NCBI GenBank assembly: GCA_003290165.1
Contig: QNQO01000796.1
Span: 434,001-498,000, forward strand
Length of the DNA stretch: 64,000 nucleotides
Reading direction: 5' to 3'
DNA from: Berberis thunbergii
Taxonomy: Eukaryota; Streptophyta; Magnoliopsida; Ranunculales; Berberidaceae
Positions within the stretch are counted from its first letter, which is position 1; the number at the start of each line of letters is the position of its first letter. Both the position numbers and the translations under genes were made by a program. The notes beneath the pieces are model-generated. The model made no database searches and was not told the DNA's origin. It worked only from the letters and a program-made list of their open reading frames with translations. Below, in pieces: positions 1 to 12,240 of the stretch.

Positions 1-816
1 ATGCGAGGAACAAGTGCTGTGGATTCCATGGTTCAAAAGGAAAGGACAAAAATCTCTCATTGATCTCAGTTGCAAATCAAACAACAACAAAAGGGTTGTT
101 TCCCTCTCGAAGCTCGTAGCAGCAGATCTAAACCACACCTAAATTCCACACTCCCTTAATCTACCTCTGATTCATGCTCAACTGAAGCAGAGCCGCAGAC
201 ATAGCTCCTCTCTTCTTCACTTCTCCTCTCTCGCAATACATTGAAGCTTCAGATCCCGTTCTTCTCGCAGGTCCGTCAAAGTTAAAGCAACGGACTGATT
301 CATCTTCTCCCTTCTTTTCTTTTTTTTCAGCCCCTCTTCTTCTCTTGTATCACAGATTCTTCCACCTCTTCTCTTGCATCGAAGGCCCTTTCATCCTCCT
401 CTTCACTTAACAGCAGATCACAGTAGCAAGAAGAGGACAATCACAACTCTTCTCTCCACAAAACCACCATTGCCAACCCTCTCTCTCGAAATCTCCCCGC
501 CATCTTGATCTCCAACCAACCCTCACCCATTTCAGCCGCCATTAGGAAGGAAACGAGAAGAAAAAAAAAAACTTAAGGAAAAAGGTTTTGCTTTTTTTTT
601 TTTTTTTTTTTTTTTTATAAATGGTGGGTGGCTATTCGCCCCCACTAAAATTCTAAAAACAGTCCGCCCTTAATCTTCACAAAATAAAACCCTAATCCTT
701 AGTTTATGAAAGCCCAAAACCAAGTCCAAATTCAATTTAGTAGCAACCCATCAACATTAGGGTTTACAAAAGAAATTTTTTTTTTTTTATATTTATTTAA
801 TTAGGCGGGTATTACA
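1..816 (-). mobile_element. Ty3/gypsy 3' LTR, partial at window edge
   Basis: This stretch matches 4116-4937 almost base for base; the differences I see are lengths of homopolymer or short tracts. On the minus strand it begins TGTAATACCCG at 816, the usual start of a Ty3/gypsy LTR, and is preceded by an end-of-pol-like motif. It continues past the left edge, so only its first 816 bp are visible. It contains a TATA-like TTTATAAA next to a long T/A tract near 600-622, and it ends in the first codons of a ferrochelatase reading frame (1-30). A plain segmental duplication of a ferrochelatase 5' region is the alternative. Confidence 0.6.
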
Positions 817-1492
817 ATATATACAACTCAAAAGAATCTCGTCCCGAGATTCGGTAGAAGAAGGTAAGTAGGAAATAAATTTTTAAATAAACAAACTACA
901 CATCACATGGACAAACAAATAGCTCATACGTATGCCCATAACTTAATGAAGATAATCACAAAAAATATATATATATAAATATTTTCAGTAGGCAGAAAAA
1001 TTACGGGGTGCTACAATATATACAACTCAAAAGAATCTCGTCCCGAGATTCGGTAGAGGAAAGAAAGTTAAGCGAATTTCAAAAAATGCAACTTGTCAAA
1101 CGAAAGAAGATTTTTAAAATAAAAATTTTCAATTGAATTTTAGTTGCATAAATTTTTATTGTCATTGAAAAAGTAGTGGTGTTACAATATATACAACTCA
1201 AAAGAATCTCGTCCCGAGATTCGCGAAAAGGGTTAACTAAAGATTCAAGATAACAATCCGCTACAAGAAAACGACACGGAATAATGTCATCCACTATTGA
1301 CATTAAAATAAGTTAGTCACAGATATCTCATCTCGAGATTCACGAAGAAAAAGAAACAATAATAAAAGTTCAAGGTTCACCCTTGTCACTTTTATCTCTA
1401 GACAGTTACACTATTACTCTCCCATATCCACATTCCGAGGATCACCTAGACTCTACCCCAGCCTAGGCTAACCAAATGCTCTGATACCAAAC
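817..1492 (-). mobile_element. Short interior of gypsy element with repeated pol-end/LTR-start junctions
   Basis: Only about 0.7 kb separates the primer binding site from the 3' LTR, so gag and pol are missing. A motif reading GAATCTCGGGACGAGATTC on the minus strand, followed by TTTTGAGTTGTATATAT and then a TGTARYACC start, occurs at about 814-862, 1013-1060 and 1184-1228, with a decayed fourth copy near 1320-1345. In chromovirus-type gypsy elements this motif normally lies once, at the end of pol just before the 3' LTR. The normal purine tract is missing. This is a deleted, non-autonomous element. Confidence 0.55.
1478..1489 (-). other. Primer binding site, initiator Met-tRNA
   Basis: The minus strand reads TGGTATCAGAGC, the complement of the 3' end of plant initiator methionine tRNA. 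It lies three bases inside the LTR terminus at 1493, the expected position for minus-strand priming. Confidence 0.85.
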
Positions 1493-4400
1493 TGTGACGA
1501 CCCGATTTTCGAAGGAAACGAAAATCCAAAAAACACGTAGGATTATCCGTTTCCCCCAAAACTCGGGACGTGAGAATTTAATAATAACAGAAACAAATAG
1601 CAGCATGAACTAAACATCTAAAACGAACAAAAAGTCTAACCCGGAGAAGACTGGCATGGCTAGCTCACTAGCGGAACTCCAGTAATGCAGCTCAAAATCT
1701 CTAAACCTGAAAGACTACTCGGCTACATTCCAAAAGGAATGTACCCAAGAAGCAAAAGCTCACTCGGGTCAGCAATAAAGCTGGTGTGAGAAATCTTCAT
1801 CCCAAAATCAATAAATCCGCACATGACAACATTAAAATAAACAAAACAATAAACAACCACACCAGGTAGTTCCTCCATGAGGCAAAGGTGTTATCATCCT
1901 CATAAATAAATATGCATTATTTATTACTAATAAATAAAATTTATGAGTTATCAATCCTCATAAATGCAACAACTATACAATTCATAATCATATTAGACTA
2001 TTATTGAAATATTAACAAAACACATTTTTTCTTCTACCTTTAGGAAGACGTGTAGTTCTCATTCAATGGTTGAATGAGCATTTAGTTTCTTCCTTTAAGG
2101 TAATCATACACATACACATACACAAAAAGAAATCTCGCTACTTTTCCACAATCGCACTCTCCTCCTGTGCCGAACACACCTCACCCAAGTGTGCCTCCCT
2201 TGCCTTCGAAACCACTCGGAGCGTACATGTTCCAAGTGGGGTGCCACCTCGAGGAACATGTCATCACACCCGAAGTCCGATCCATGGCAAGTATTCTTCC
2301 TAAATCTACACGTACAACCGAACACACATGGAACGGTGCACCGATATGCAAGCAAGTCTGCATACCCATAATATCACATGTATACAAGCAAGTCTGCATA
2401 CAAAAATTTCACATTCTTTTTTTTTTCGGAGTTGTGGAAAAGAGCATAAAAATAATTAAATCCTCAAAACTCTTTTATGGTGACGCTTTGTCAACCATAA
2501 ATAAATCAATCACAGTATCCACCATTCTTTTGGGGAACAAGTAATATTTGACACATTGTCAATTCACACATCTCATCTCTTTGCATCATAAAAAAAACAA
2601 TATGCACACCAATTCACATAACAGTACAAATACTCAAACTAAAACAAGTGCTCAGTTATATACCAGCCAATATCTATTACTAGAATATTTTCTTCTATTT
2701 TATGTTATGCAATTGGGGTCAATCTCGCCAGCTATGTAAATAGGTCCAAAGAAATACTCCCAAGATAATATCTTCCAGGTCATGATCAAAAGAGAATATG
2801 ACAATGAGACACATTAGGAACTAATAAAAAAAAATGACTCATTTCATTCTTGTAAAACCTCCCCTAATCCATCTTCTATTTCATTAAGAAATTTCATCAA
2901 ACAAAGGGGCAATGTATCTATGACATGTGACAATTAACGAGAAAATATTTCTGATAGTGGCACAACACTTTGACAACCAACTTTAATAAACCGGATGTAC
3001 ACATATGATGAATTTCAATTTCAACCCGATGGGATTTGGCAAATCCAAAACGCACATACACCTACTACTTAAATGTGGTAACATCTGATCCAACCTATGA
3101 GATACAATTTGCCCAAATTTTTCTTCATGATAACACTCAGGGGTTCCTTAGTCTTACACAAACCCTACCCAATCACATGCTTTTCTAATGATGATGATGA
3201 CCTAGAAAAACCCCGAATGCCTTGACAGTTGCCTAAAGTCAATGTGAACTACAATGGGTATCCATTCATTCATACAAATTAATTAATTAAAGTAATCAAA
3301 CCCCATCAATTTAACCTACCAAGGTAAGGGCAAAATCAGGAAGAAAGAAAAATGAGGTTTTAATCAAAGTAGATTAAACGCACAACACATAACTATCAAA
3401 ACCATCACATAAAACAAACTGAAAGAGGTAAAAGAAAACTCACTGAAGAGATCGCAAACCGTAAAGGATTTCGCAACGGATCCACGCAATAACCCTTCAT
3501 AGTCAATGCCATCATCCCATTCAGACAACATTAACACACCACCTCCACCATCACCACGCACTACCACTTCTTCCATTGTCAATCATCAACACCCCCAACA
3601 CCTAAAGGGTGATCAACACCTCCTATGGAGGCATACCCTTCTTTACTCTTTGGAGCCCTAACAACTGAAATTAACTGTGCCAATGGCCGTTGAAGAAACC
3701 GAAACATTCTGGGTAGTCGTATAATATCTGGATCAGCAAACAAGTTGAACAAAAACGGTTGAACGTCATTAAATGTATCTGGTCCACCAAGATTGAAAAG
3801 CAGCACACCGACCTTTTCTTCTACAGCTTCGGCAGAATGAGATTGTGAAACAGTCTCATCAAATGTGCACACTCCACTGCAAAATGTCTGCCCAACTAGA
3901 TTTCTCTTATGACATGAGGACCATAAAGAGATGACTTCCCAGCAAAATTCACATTTTTGGCATCAACCAAGTCAAATGCGACGGTAAGTGCCTTATGCAT
4001 ATCATGCTGTGTTGATCCTAGAGCTTTACAACAGCTAATAACAGATACTAAAGACTTGCTCTTGTTACATGATATTGAGAACTCTTTGTCACTACGAGAA
4101 GAAGAAGAAAGATTGATGCGAGGAACAAGTGCTGTGGATTCCATGGTTCAAAAGGAAAGGACAAAAATCTCTCATTGATCTCAGTTGCAAATCAAACAAC
4201 AACAAAAAGGGTTGTTTCCCTCTCGAAGCTCGTAGCAGCAGATCTAAACCACACCTAAATTCCACACTCCCTTAATCTACCTCTGATTCATGCTCAACTG
4301 AAGCAGAGCCGCAGACATAGCTCCTCTCTTCTTCACTTCTCCTCTCTCGCAATACATTGAAGCTTCAGATCCCGTTCTTCTCGCAGGTCCGTCAAAGTTA

Positions 4401-4709
4401 AAGCAACGGACTGATTCATCTTCTCCCTTCTTTTCTTTTTTTTCAGCCCCTCTTCTTCTCTTGTATCACAGATTCTTCCACCTCTTCTCTTGCATCGAAG
4501 GCCCTTTCATCCTCCTCTTCACTTAACAGCAGATCACAGTAGCAAGAAGAGGACAATCACAACTCTTCTCTCCACAAAACCACCATTGCCAACCCTCTCT
4601 CTCGAAATCTCCCCGCCATCTTGATCTCCAACCAACCCTCACCCATTTCAGCCGCCATTAGGAAGGAAACGAGAAGAAGAAAAAAAAAACTTAAGGAAAA
4701 AGGTTTTGC

Positions 4710-4740
<31 letters not shown>

Positions 4741-4937
4741 ATGGTGGGTGGCTATTCGCCCCCACTAAAATTCTAAAAACAGTCCGCCCTTAATCTTCAC
4801 AAAATAAAACCCTAATCCTTAGTTTATGAAAGCCCAAAACCAAGTCCAAATTCAATTTAGTAGCAACCCATCAACATTAGGGTTTACAAAAGAAATTTTT
4901 TTTTTTTTTATATTTATTTAATTAGGCGGGTATTACA
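1493..4937 (-). mobile_element. Ty3/gypsy 5' LTR, about 3.4 kb, carrying host gene sequence
   Basis: On the minus strand the LTR would start TGTAATACCCG at 4937 and end CGGGTCGTCACA at 1493, next to the primer binding site. The two ends form an imperfect inverted repeat (TGT...ACA). Its first 822 bp are repeated at 1-816. The part near 1493-1900 resembles the U5 end of chromovirus (Tekay/Del-like) LTRs. Short repeats with GCAAGTCTGCATAC lie near 2345-2400. Inside it, at 3580-4144, sits a ferrochelatase fragment. The right-hand target duplication would begin CATTT at 4938; its partner lies outside the window. No other gene is recognisable between 1493 and 3360; a short open frame at 3364-3576 is unassigned. 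Confidence 0.55.
3580..4144 (-). pseudogene. Ferrochelatase 5' fragment (chloroplast-type), truncated and frameshifted
   Basis: Ferrochelatase inserts Fe2+ into protoporphyrin IX to make haem; plant forms act in plastids. The minus strand encodes a Ser-rich N-terminus like a transit peptide (ATG at 4144). After a stop or small indel near 3895-3900 it gives GVCTFDE, then [30 protein letters not shown] and [14 protein letters not shown], which are diagnostic of the start of the mature enzyme. Homology decays just after IGG, about 190 residues in, so the catalytic His and Glu regions are absent. The region upstream of the ATG is CT/GA-rich and looks like a normal 5' UTR. It cannot make an active enzyme. 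The start of the same frame reappears at 1-30. Confidence 0.85.
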
Positions 4938-5615
4938 CATTTATTCATCAACCCTGTGTCATATTTATCATGTGAAGGTCCTTGCTCGACTCGGCTTTTG
5001 GTAGCATAGTTTAGGAAAAATATCTTATTGGAGATCTTTTCCTTGTTAGGAGTCTTCTATATAGGAGAGTTTTCCTATACGACTTGTGTTCCAAGATTTG
5101 TAGGAGATTATTCCCTTTTGAAGTGTTGTTCATGCAGGGAAATTTCCATGCACGACTTATACTCTGGTATTTATTTCTTAATTGGAATCAATGTATTGCT
5201 GGCCTACCCATCTTAGGTCGATCCCCCAGATACTTGCCTTATTAGGTCTTATGAGTATTGGGCAGGCAATAAGGTTCATTTTGCTCTGTTGACGAAATCA
5301 TCATAACACGTGTACAACGCCAATTAATGGACGGTTTGGTGTATCATCAACTACTCCCACCGAGTTAGTGGACTAGCTCGTCGGTCTACTAAGTCATGTC
5401 ATGAAGGAATTGGGAGGTTATGATGATTGAGCCTAAATCATCTCCTCGAGCAACGCACATCATTAATTGGCGCGCGACTGCTAAAAAATGCGAGAATCAA
5501 TGTTTTTATATAAATCCCCTTCTTTGCAAAGTTTAGTTTCTTTACTCCTTCAATCCCAGAGACCCTACTTTTAGCTTTGTTAAACTTCAGCAATCGAAAG
5601 TTTGTACGTTCTTCC
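4938..5615. other. Non-coding leader upstream of a gypsy-type transposon gene
   Basis: No coding similarity is seen. The stretch has repeated short motifs (TAGGAG..TTCC type) and a TATA-like TATATAAATCC near 5506, about 110 bases before the ATG at 5616. It may be the LTR or leader of the element whose coding sequence follows. Confidence 0.35.
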
Positions 5616-6720
5616 ATGGCGGGCCAGAATCAGCTTTTTGATGAGCTATTCATTAAAGTTTGTAAGTTTTTCGAGGAGAGGTCGATCTTCGAGTCTAATC
5701 TAAAGGGATTTCACAAGAAGTACGGGATTCCTGATGATCTGGTGTTTTCACATTGGGCGTTGGTCAGACGCCAATGGCTCATCTAGAAGGCTTTATCTGT
5801 TTTCACAAAGGTATGCTTCAATCAGGCATTTGTTTTCCTATCATCAAGAAAATTTGGAGCTTCCTGACGTACCTCGGCATTCCACTCGCTTAGCAAGTGC
5901 CAAGTGTCTTTGAGGGTTATCCATTAGGGCGAAGAATGTTGGTGTCTAAGTGTCTCTGAGGGTTATCTAATTGTTTGTCTTTCCTCAGATAAATGAGCAT
6001 GTTGTGTGCATGTTGAAGTAGCCGACTTGTTTTGGCAAGCTGCTTGACGATTACAAGTTCTTGCAGAATTATTGCTTCATGGCTTATGAGGACTCGAAGT
6101 ATTTCAAGTTTGATGGTCGTCCGATCGAGCAAGAGTTCAGGCAACTGAGTAAGTTTAATTTTGTTTTAATCTCACTTGTGTTGATTGCATATTGAGTTGT
6201 TATCTGTGTTTTCTTTAGAGAAATTTTCAACGACACCCATTTCTTCTGAGGATGAAGTAGTCATGGATAAATTTCGTGACATGCCTCAGATGTGAGTGGG
6301 GGATATTGTCCAACCCTATAATATCAAGTGCAGTGTACTGTGGGGTTATGTTATGAGACTCCCACTCGTTTTAGAGTCCCAATGCCGAAGTCTGATGGCG
6401 AGCCTTCTCCGAATAAGAAGAAACTCTCGAAGGTTAAGATTCATAGCCCATCAAGGAAGGTGGAGTTGAATGAGGTACTTTCTTCTTCTGTGCATTCAAA
6501 GAAGCCTCATAATAAGCTTGCTCTTGAGCGCTCGACCTTTTCAAATGGGGGATACAAAGTTGTGGGACAAGATTTTGATTTGTCCACTGAAGTTGAAGTC
6601 GTTGTGCCCGAGAGGCATGATGCTCGGTTGAAGCCCCCATTTCCTTTCTCCATTTGGAGAATGCGTATCTGCAAATGGTGGGGTTGAAGATGCAACGAAG
6701 CTGAGCACTGAGCAAGCAAA
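5616..6720 (+). pseudogene. Gypsy-type plant transposon protein (PF04195-like), 5' part
   Basis: The reading frame starts MAGQNQ and soon gives KYGIPDDLVF. After a stop, in another frame, it continues PMAHLEGFICFHKGML and a FP..KKIWSFLTYLGIPLA segment. This order matches the N-terminal region of the plant family called putative gypsy-type transposon (PF04195), where an aromatic-rich GLRFPLHPF..LLxYLG stretch follows the PDDV motif. Further remnants appear at 6060-6150 (NYCFMAYEDS) and 6240-6680. Frameshifts and stops break it throughout. It resumes at 14043 beyond CACTA element A, so A inserted into it. Confidence 0.55.
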
Positions 6721-6740
6721 GGTGATGAACAACTTATTGT

Positions 6741-6930
6741 TAACCAAAAGGCTTGATTAGCTACACGGAGGTGGCCACGGCTCAAAACTGTTAGTTTATT
6801 TGCCACGGCCCAAAACCGTGGCTAGAGCCTAAAATCGTCACTGCACCAAAATGTTTGATTAGCTACACGGAGATGGCCACAGCTCAAAACCGTGGCTAGA
6901 TCCTAAAACCGTGGCTATAAAAAGAACACT
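6741..6930. repeat. Subterminal repeats of CACTA A, damaged end
   Basis: Two copies of a block TTGATTAGCTACACGGAG.TGGCCAC lie about 95 bp apart (about 6752 and 6855), with several GCCACGGCYCAAAACCGTGGCT units between and after them. The second copy is preceded by GCACCAAAATG, a diverged terminus, suggesting the end of the element was duplicated. Such subterminal palindromes are the usual transposase binding sites of CACTA elements. Confidence 0.7.
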
Positions 6931-7248
6931 ACAACACAAATGGTTATAGATAGCACATGTGGGAGGGAGTAATTTGTTGGGGGTGCCAAAGTGCCCGCTC
7001 GATCCAAACCAAAAAAAAAAAAACAAACAAAACAAAACATGACAGAGAAATAAGGAAGGAAGGAAAGAAGCAGAAGCCGAAGCCAAGTCTCATCTCCCTC
7101 TCCCTCTCCGACTGTTCGCATCTCGCCTTCTCGACAATGAAGTTTGGATACTAAAGGTGAGACCTTTTTCGCGATTTCTAGGGTTTTGGTTCAACTTTTA
7201 CTCAAATCGTAAGTGGGTATTGATTTTCTTTGTTGAAATTTGCAAGAG

Positions 7249-7362
7249 GAATTGCAAAGAACGAATCTTGAACTAGAATCGTATAAAGAGAAGATCAAGG
7301 AGAATCAGGAGAAGATTAAGCTCAACAAGCAACTTCCTTACTTGGTTGGGAACATAGTTGAG
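7249..7362 (+). pseudogene. Captured exon of 26S proteasome ATPase RPT5 (subunit 6A)
   Basis: This 114-bp exon encodes 38 residues in an open frame beginning [19 protein letters not shown] and ending [10 protein letters not shown], the coiled-coil to OB-linker part of the proteasomal ATPase RPT5. It is bounded by an AG acceptor (7247-7248) and a GT donor (7363). Only this internal exon is recognisable, without the AAA+ domain, so it is a fragment captured by the transposon. A UTR-like CT-rich stretch with a short ATG frame lies upstream at 7090-7160. Confidence 0.88.
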
Positions 7363-9174
7363 GTGATTTTTCTATTCATCCTGTTTGATATGTGAACTAA
7401 TTTTGACCTAATTTGGTAAATAGGGAAGAAATGTTGTAAAAAAATTGATCTTGATTAACAGACTGATGTGTTTAGAATTATTTAAGCATGTTCCCAAGAC
7501 TAGAGTGTGATGTTAGTGTATTAAACAGCCGAGATGTCAAGTTGAGAAGGATAACTAGAGCATCTCGGATAGAATCTAAACCCCAAATGCTAACAAAATA
7601 ACAGGGTGTAGGGACCTTTACTCCAATCATAGTCTGTAAACCCAAGATATGAAGATTTTTTTTCCAGATCTGACCCCTAAAAACTCACATTTTTGCACTA
7701 GGGTTTCGAAACTAGTACACCTCTCTTTAACTTGTGTCAAGTGAACCTAAACATATGCAAATTTGAGGAACGGATTTAGAGGACTCAGTTGCACCTATCT
7801 GTGCAATCCATGAGTTGTTCTGTTCTTCACCTTTCTGTTATTTTGTTCACTTGATTTTCTCAATTAATGGTCAATCAATTAAACTGGGTTGCCGGCATGT
7901 GCTCCAAAGCATATCCTTGTGAACTGAATGAGGCTTGATTAAAGGGATCTTTTTTCTTTATTTTGCACTAAAGGGGTACTCGTATAAAGGGAGTAAGAGG
8001 TTGGCCGATTGCGGAGTTGATGGTCAGTGGTTCTATTTAAGAAGGGGAAATCCCATGGTGAATGGGCCACTTAGGTTGGCCTTGGATCAACAAACAAACG
8101 TAAAATGATTGTTGGAAGCATGTTCATGAGATTTTCCACCTTCGAGAATTTATATTCTCCTTTTTTAACTTTTCTTTAGTTACCATCTTTTTATCAAATT
8201 GTTCAACATTCTTCTAAATAGCTTATCCTCTTGTTTAAAGCAAATGTCAAACTTTCCTCTTGTACCCACAAACCCTAATATCACTTTTGAAGTTAACTAA
8301 CACCTCTGATTCAGATTTACATTTTCCCTTGCTCAATAATATGATTGAGCAAGTTTGGTATACTGCTCAAAACCTTAAATGAAAACTTTTGATACCTTCA
8401 TTTGGAACTGAAAAGAGATTTGGTCAAAAGGCCTTACTTAAATTTAGAACAGTAACAACGGCCCTCGAACCTAAGCACGACGATGATTCTTTCTCCAACA
8501 GTGAAGATGCAGCTTTGCTTCCTTACTGATGTCTTGGGTTTTGATGTCAATGAGGAGTTGGAGCCTGGCATGGTGGCAGTGCTGGTCGACAGCAAACCCC
8601 ATCTGTTTGCAGAGGATGGCACATTTCTGTTTTAATTTGGCCTTAAGATGTGACTAGTTGCGGTGGTGTCTCCCTGCATGCAGACTCCAGGTTTAGTCGT
8701 TTTATTCTTTGGATGTCATGAAAACATTCTATTGACAAAAAAGTGAAATTGTGGTTCACTTATTAGTGCAGCACTTCGTGTGGGAAAAGGTTTTGATACA
8801 ATGACCATGCTAATCTTTCTTTTTGGACGATACTCTATCGATATTACCCTTCCTTACACTATGTCATCTTTGTGTTTAATATAATGAAAGGCTTTCTGAC
8901 TTTCTAAAGAAATCATTGAAATGTGTATACAAAAAATATAGTTGTGAATTCAAGATATTGTTCGTTGGAGAGTTTATTTTTGTAGAGATTGCCTAAGCCC
9001 GATTCTATAGATTGCATTTCTTAGAGTAGCCAAACTATTTTATAACTAAGCGCAGTTAGTCTGAAACTCCGCCCTGCTTAAAAATAATGAAAGGCGGAGA
9101 TGTTAATTGCTTATCCGTGTTAGTAGTTCTTTTCACTTATCAACTGAAATGTCACACATTTCCTCAAATTATAG
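7363..9174. other. Element A interior without a recognised gene
   Basis: Mostly AT-rich, intron-like sequence. At about 8434-8634 both strands are open: the plus strand reads a stretch with VLGFDVNEELEPGMVAVL, the minus strand one with KPKTSVRKQSCIFTVGE. Either could be another captured exon, but I do not recognise the protein. Confidence 0.3.
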
Positions 9175-12100
9175 GCGGGTCAGCCGGAGCTGATAGCTAT
9201 GGAGAAGGCACTGAAGGACGCAATGGTTCCTGCTGGGCGTGCTAGAGTGGTATCTACAACTATAATTTCCAACTTGCCTGATTTTTTTGTTCTTTTCAAA
9301 TGTTAGAAATATAATCATCTTTAAACTCGCAACTTTCAGCATGAATATGGAAGGGAGGTCCCACTTTTTGAGGTGGATGCAACAGTTGTAGAGCCTGTAT
9401 TTGAGCATATATATTCCTACATATTTGATATAAAAAATTATGGATATTCTGCAGCAGAGATAGAGATGGATAGGTTTTCGCCTCTTGCTATTTTTGTTGT
9501 CAATTTTGACAGGGTATGCGTACTGCTCTTCATCATTTAATTATTAGATAATAATAAATGAAAGTTGCTTGTGTTATCTCGATACAGAATCACAATCCTG
9601 CTACATGCTTATCCTGTTGCACTTTCACAGTGTCACTGTTCTACTACTGTTATTGCCTTGTACTCACCCTTTTCTTTTGCCAGGTAAGAATGGATCCTAG
9701 AAATGATGAACTTGACCTTGACAGCTTAATGTATAGTAAAATTAACAAACTCACTGAGGAAGAAATGAAGAAGCAGGAAGGGAACTATATCTATCATTAT
9801 CGTTATGATGGAGGTGGGGCATCTCAAGTTTGGCTGGGCTCTGGCAGGTATTTATGAGATTTACGCCAGAGAATTCATGTATTGTTTATAACTTATAAGC
9901 ACATTAGAAAGTTATTTAGTAATAAGTTACTACTTAGGTGAGATTCTTGGATTCCTTAACGAAGGAATAATGGTGTTTACTTCATAGTTTGAAGTGCCAC
10001 CTTTTCACGGGAGTTAAATAAGAATATATCATTTGTCGCCCCAGATATACTATTTTAATGACCTAATTTCAAGAGCAAAAAGTTGGATTTGGATCCTTTT
10101 ATGGCATTGTTATGGGGGTTTTGGACTATGATGCATCAGGCTTTCAATGGAGTCCACTTTGAAAACTTTCTTGGTGATGGAAAACATAGTTAATGGGGTA
10201 GTAACTTCTTGTTATTGAGCTCTAGAGGTCATTTGTGTTGAACCTTCTATAGTAATCAATAAACTTCTCTCAAAACTTAAATTTTGGTCTTCCTCTTATG
10301 TGAGACTGTAGGTGTATTAGAGCCATAGCATATTCTAGATCTATTTAATTTCTTGTGAGTTTTAACACACAAAAACCTTTCAAATATACATTTTTTTGTC
10401 TTCTCATCAATTTATTTTTTTGTTCTGAATAAATAGTTAATTTATAGAGGCCCCATTGGCAATCGCATTCTTTTTGTAAAAAAGAGATGATCAACTGTAT
10501 TCATGTCATTTATGTTTTTTGCAGCACCTTTTTTCTATATGATTAATTCTGTCTGTTTTATTCAGATTTGTTGTCATCGACCTATCTGCAGGCCCTTGCA
10601 CGTATGGAAAGATAGAAACGGAAGAAGGAAGTGTCAGTTATAGAACACTGCTCGAATTATGGAATTTAATCTTCCCTAGAGGTTCAGCTGCTGCTAGCGT
10701 ATCCTCTACGCATGATATTTCCAGATAATTGAAAGATGTTTCAGCCTACCTAGTATGATAGTATAAACATAACTAAACTTAAATTGCTCATCTGTCGCAT
10801 TTCAGTTTTGTGATGTCATTGGTTGATGTGATGTCATTGGTTGATGTTGATGCGAAGCTTCTGATGGAGGACGAAAGTCTTGTTTGGATGAGCAAGGATG
10901 GTGTTATTGTTCTTCAACATGAAAATGAAAAGATACCTCTGAGGTAAGTGTATCATGAAGTCTCTTCATTTTCTTCGTTTGTTTCTAGTGTAAGGTTTCA
11001 GTTTATTGTCCTTTTGAACATGCTCAAGGTTCTATGGGTGGTAGTGGAATGTGTTTCCTAGATCAAAACATATTCTAGACATTTTATCTGTATTAATATT
11101 GAATGCTTTTTTTTTGTTATTAGTTCTTAAAATTTTGAAGCTTTCTTATGCATGGTAAATTCAAGTTAATGCATGAAATAGTACTTCATTATCAGTTTGG
11201 ATAATTTAGTACGTCGACAGCGGCAATGTTTTATAGGGTTGTTTCTGTCCTTTTGGAGGTGGGTAGGATGGATGATTGATAGGCAAACTTCATTCACATG
11301 TCAAATGGAGAGCAAATATTCTTCTAAGCAAGTCTCACGAGTTTGCCATTTCTGTTTTTCAAGTGAAACTGAGATAAGTTCAAAATTGGGACCAACTTTT
11401 GTGTGCAGAACTTTCAAAACGCTGAAGAGTAAAATATCAAGATAGTTTATGTTTTTCATGAAATATGAATGATATATCAACCATGTATGAAACAGAATGA
11501 CTCTGCTAGATGAATGTGACCGCTTCTTTTAGACCCTCTCTATGAACTCCAAATGGAGATTAGAAGGACATGCTTTTTCTAAGATGATCTCGTTACCAGA
11601 ATATTTTCCTAAAAGATATGAATTTGTTCTATACTTCTATCGTTTCAGACTAACATCTCTAATTCAGCGTAGTCTCGTACTCAACAGTAAAACACTTTTT
11701 TTTCCTTCCTGTACTCGGAGTATGTAGCATACTTGGTATTTGTCGCTATGTTCAATGACAATATCTGATTCCTTAAATTATATCCTCTGTGTCTATATCT
11801 TGGCAGTTATGTTTCTGAAACAGAAAGAAGGTATGCAATTCCATCTCAAGCTCAACGTCACATCTTGGCAGGCCTGGCTTTTGCAGTGGGTGGTTTGAGT
11901 GCGTCGTATGAGAAAGCCTCGCATGTTCATGAGTGACCAATGGTGAATTGGCTCTGGGCATCAGGCTGTCATCCATTTGAACCATTCTCAAATACTTCTA
12001 AAATCAGTCAAATGCTTCAAGATGTTGCATTGGTAAGCCTAGTCTCATTTTCATTTCGTATGTTGTTTTAATAGCAGAATGGAGCAATTAATTGATTTTC

Positions 12101-12240
12101 ATACAACTCCACTTCTTGCATTTTACACATGATAAAGATCCATTCACACTTGTATCTTATATTACCGCATTCTTTGCAGAGAAGCACAATATATGCACGA
12201 GTAGATGCTGCACTGCGTAAAATTCGAGAGACTTCGGAGG
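9175..12240 (+). pseudogene. Captured multi-exon gene, uncharacterised plant protein family
   Basis: At least seven consecutive exons are seen. They include 9175-9249 (GQPELIAMEKALKDAM), 9340-9513 (HEYGREVPLFEVDATVVEP), 9684-9847 (ends VWLGSGR), 10566-about 10712 (FVVIDLSAGPCTYGKIETEE), about 10835-10944, about 11808-12037 and about 12180-12240 (STIYARVDAALRKIRE). Most have proper AG and GT borders. I believe this belongs to a large, poorly characterised plant endomembrane or secreted protein family, but I cannot name the locus. The 10835 exon has a short tandem duplication (GTGATGTCATTGGTTGAT twice), and the 11808 exon has an in-frame stop after ASHVHE. It is therefore a transduplicated fragment. 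Its last part (from about 11770) recurs in CACTA element B. Confidence 0.75.

Noticed and set aside
2070..2544. Several overlapping small open frames near 2.1-2.5 kb
   Set aside because: They lie in all frames of a repeat-rich LTR segment and show no protein similarity.
3580..4144. Functional ferrochelatase gene
   Set aside because: The frame is broken between transit peptide and enzyme, and homology stops before the catalytic region.
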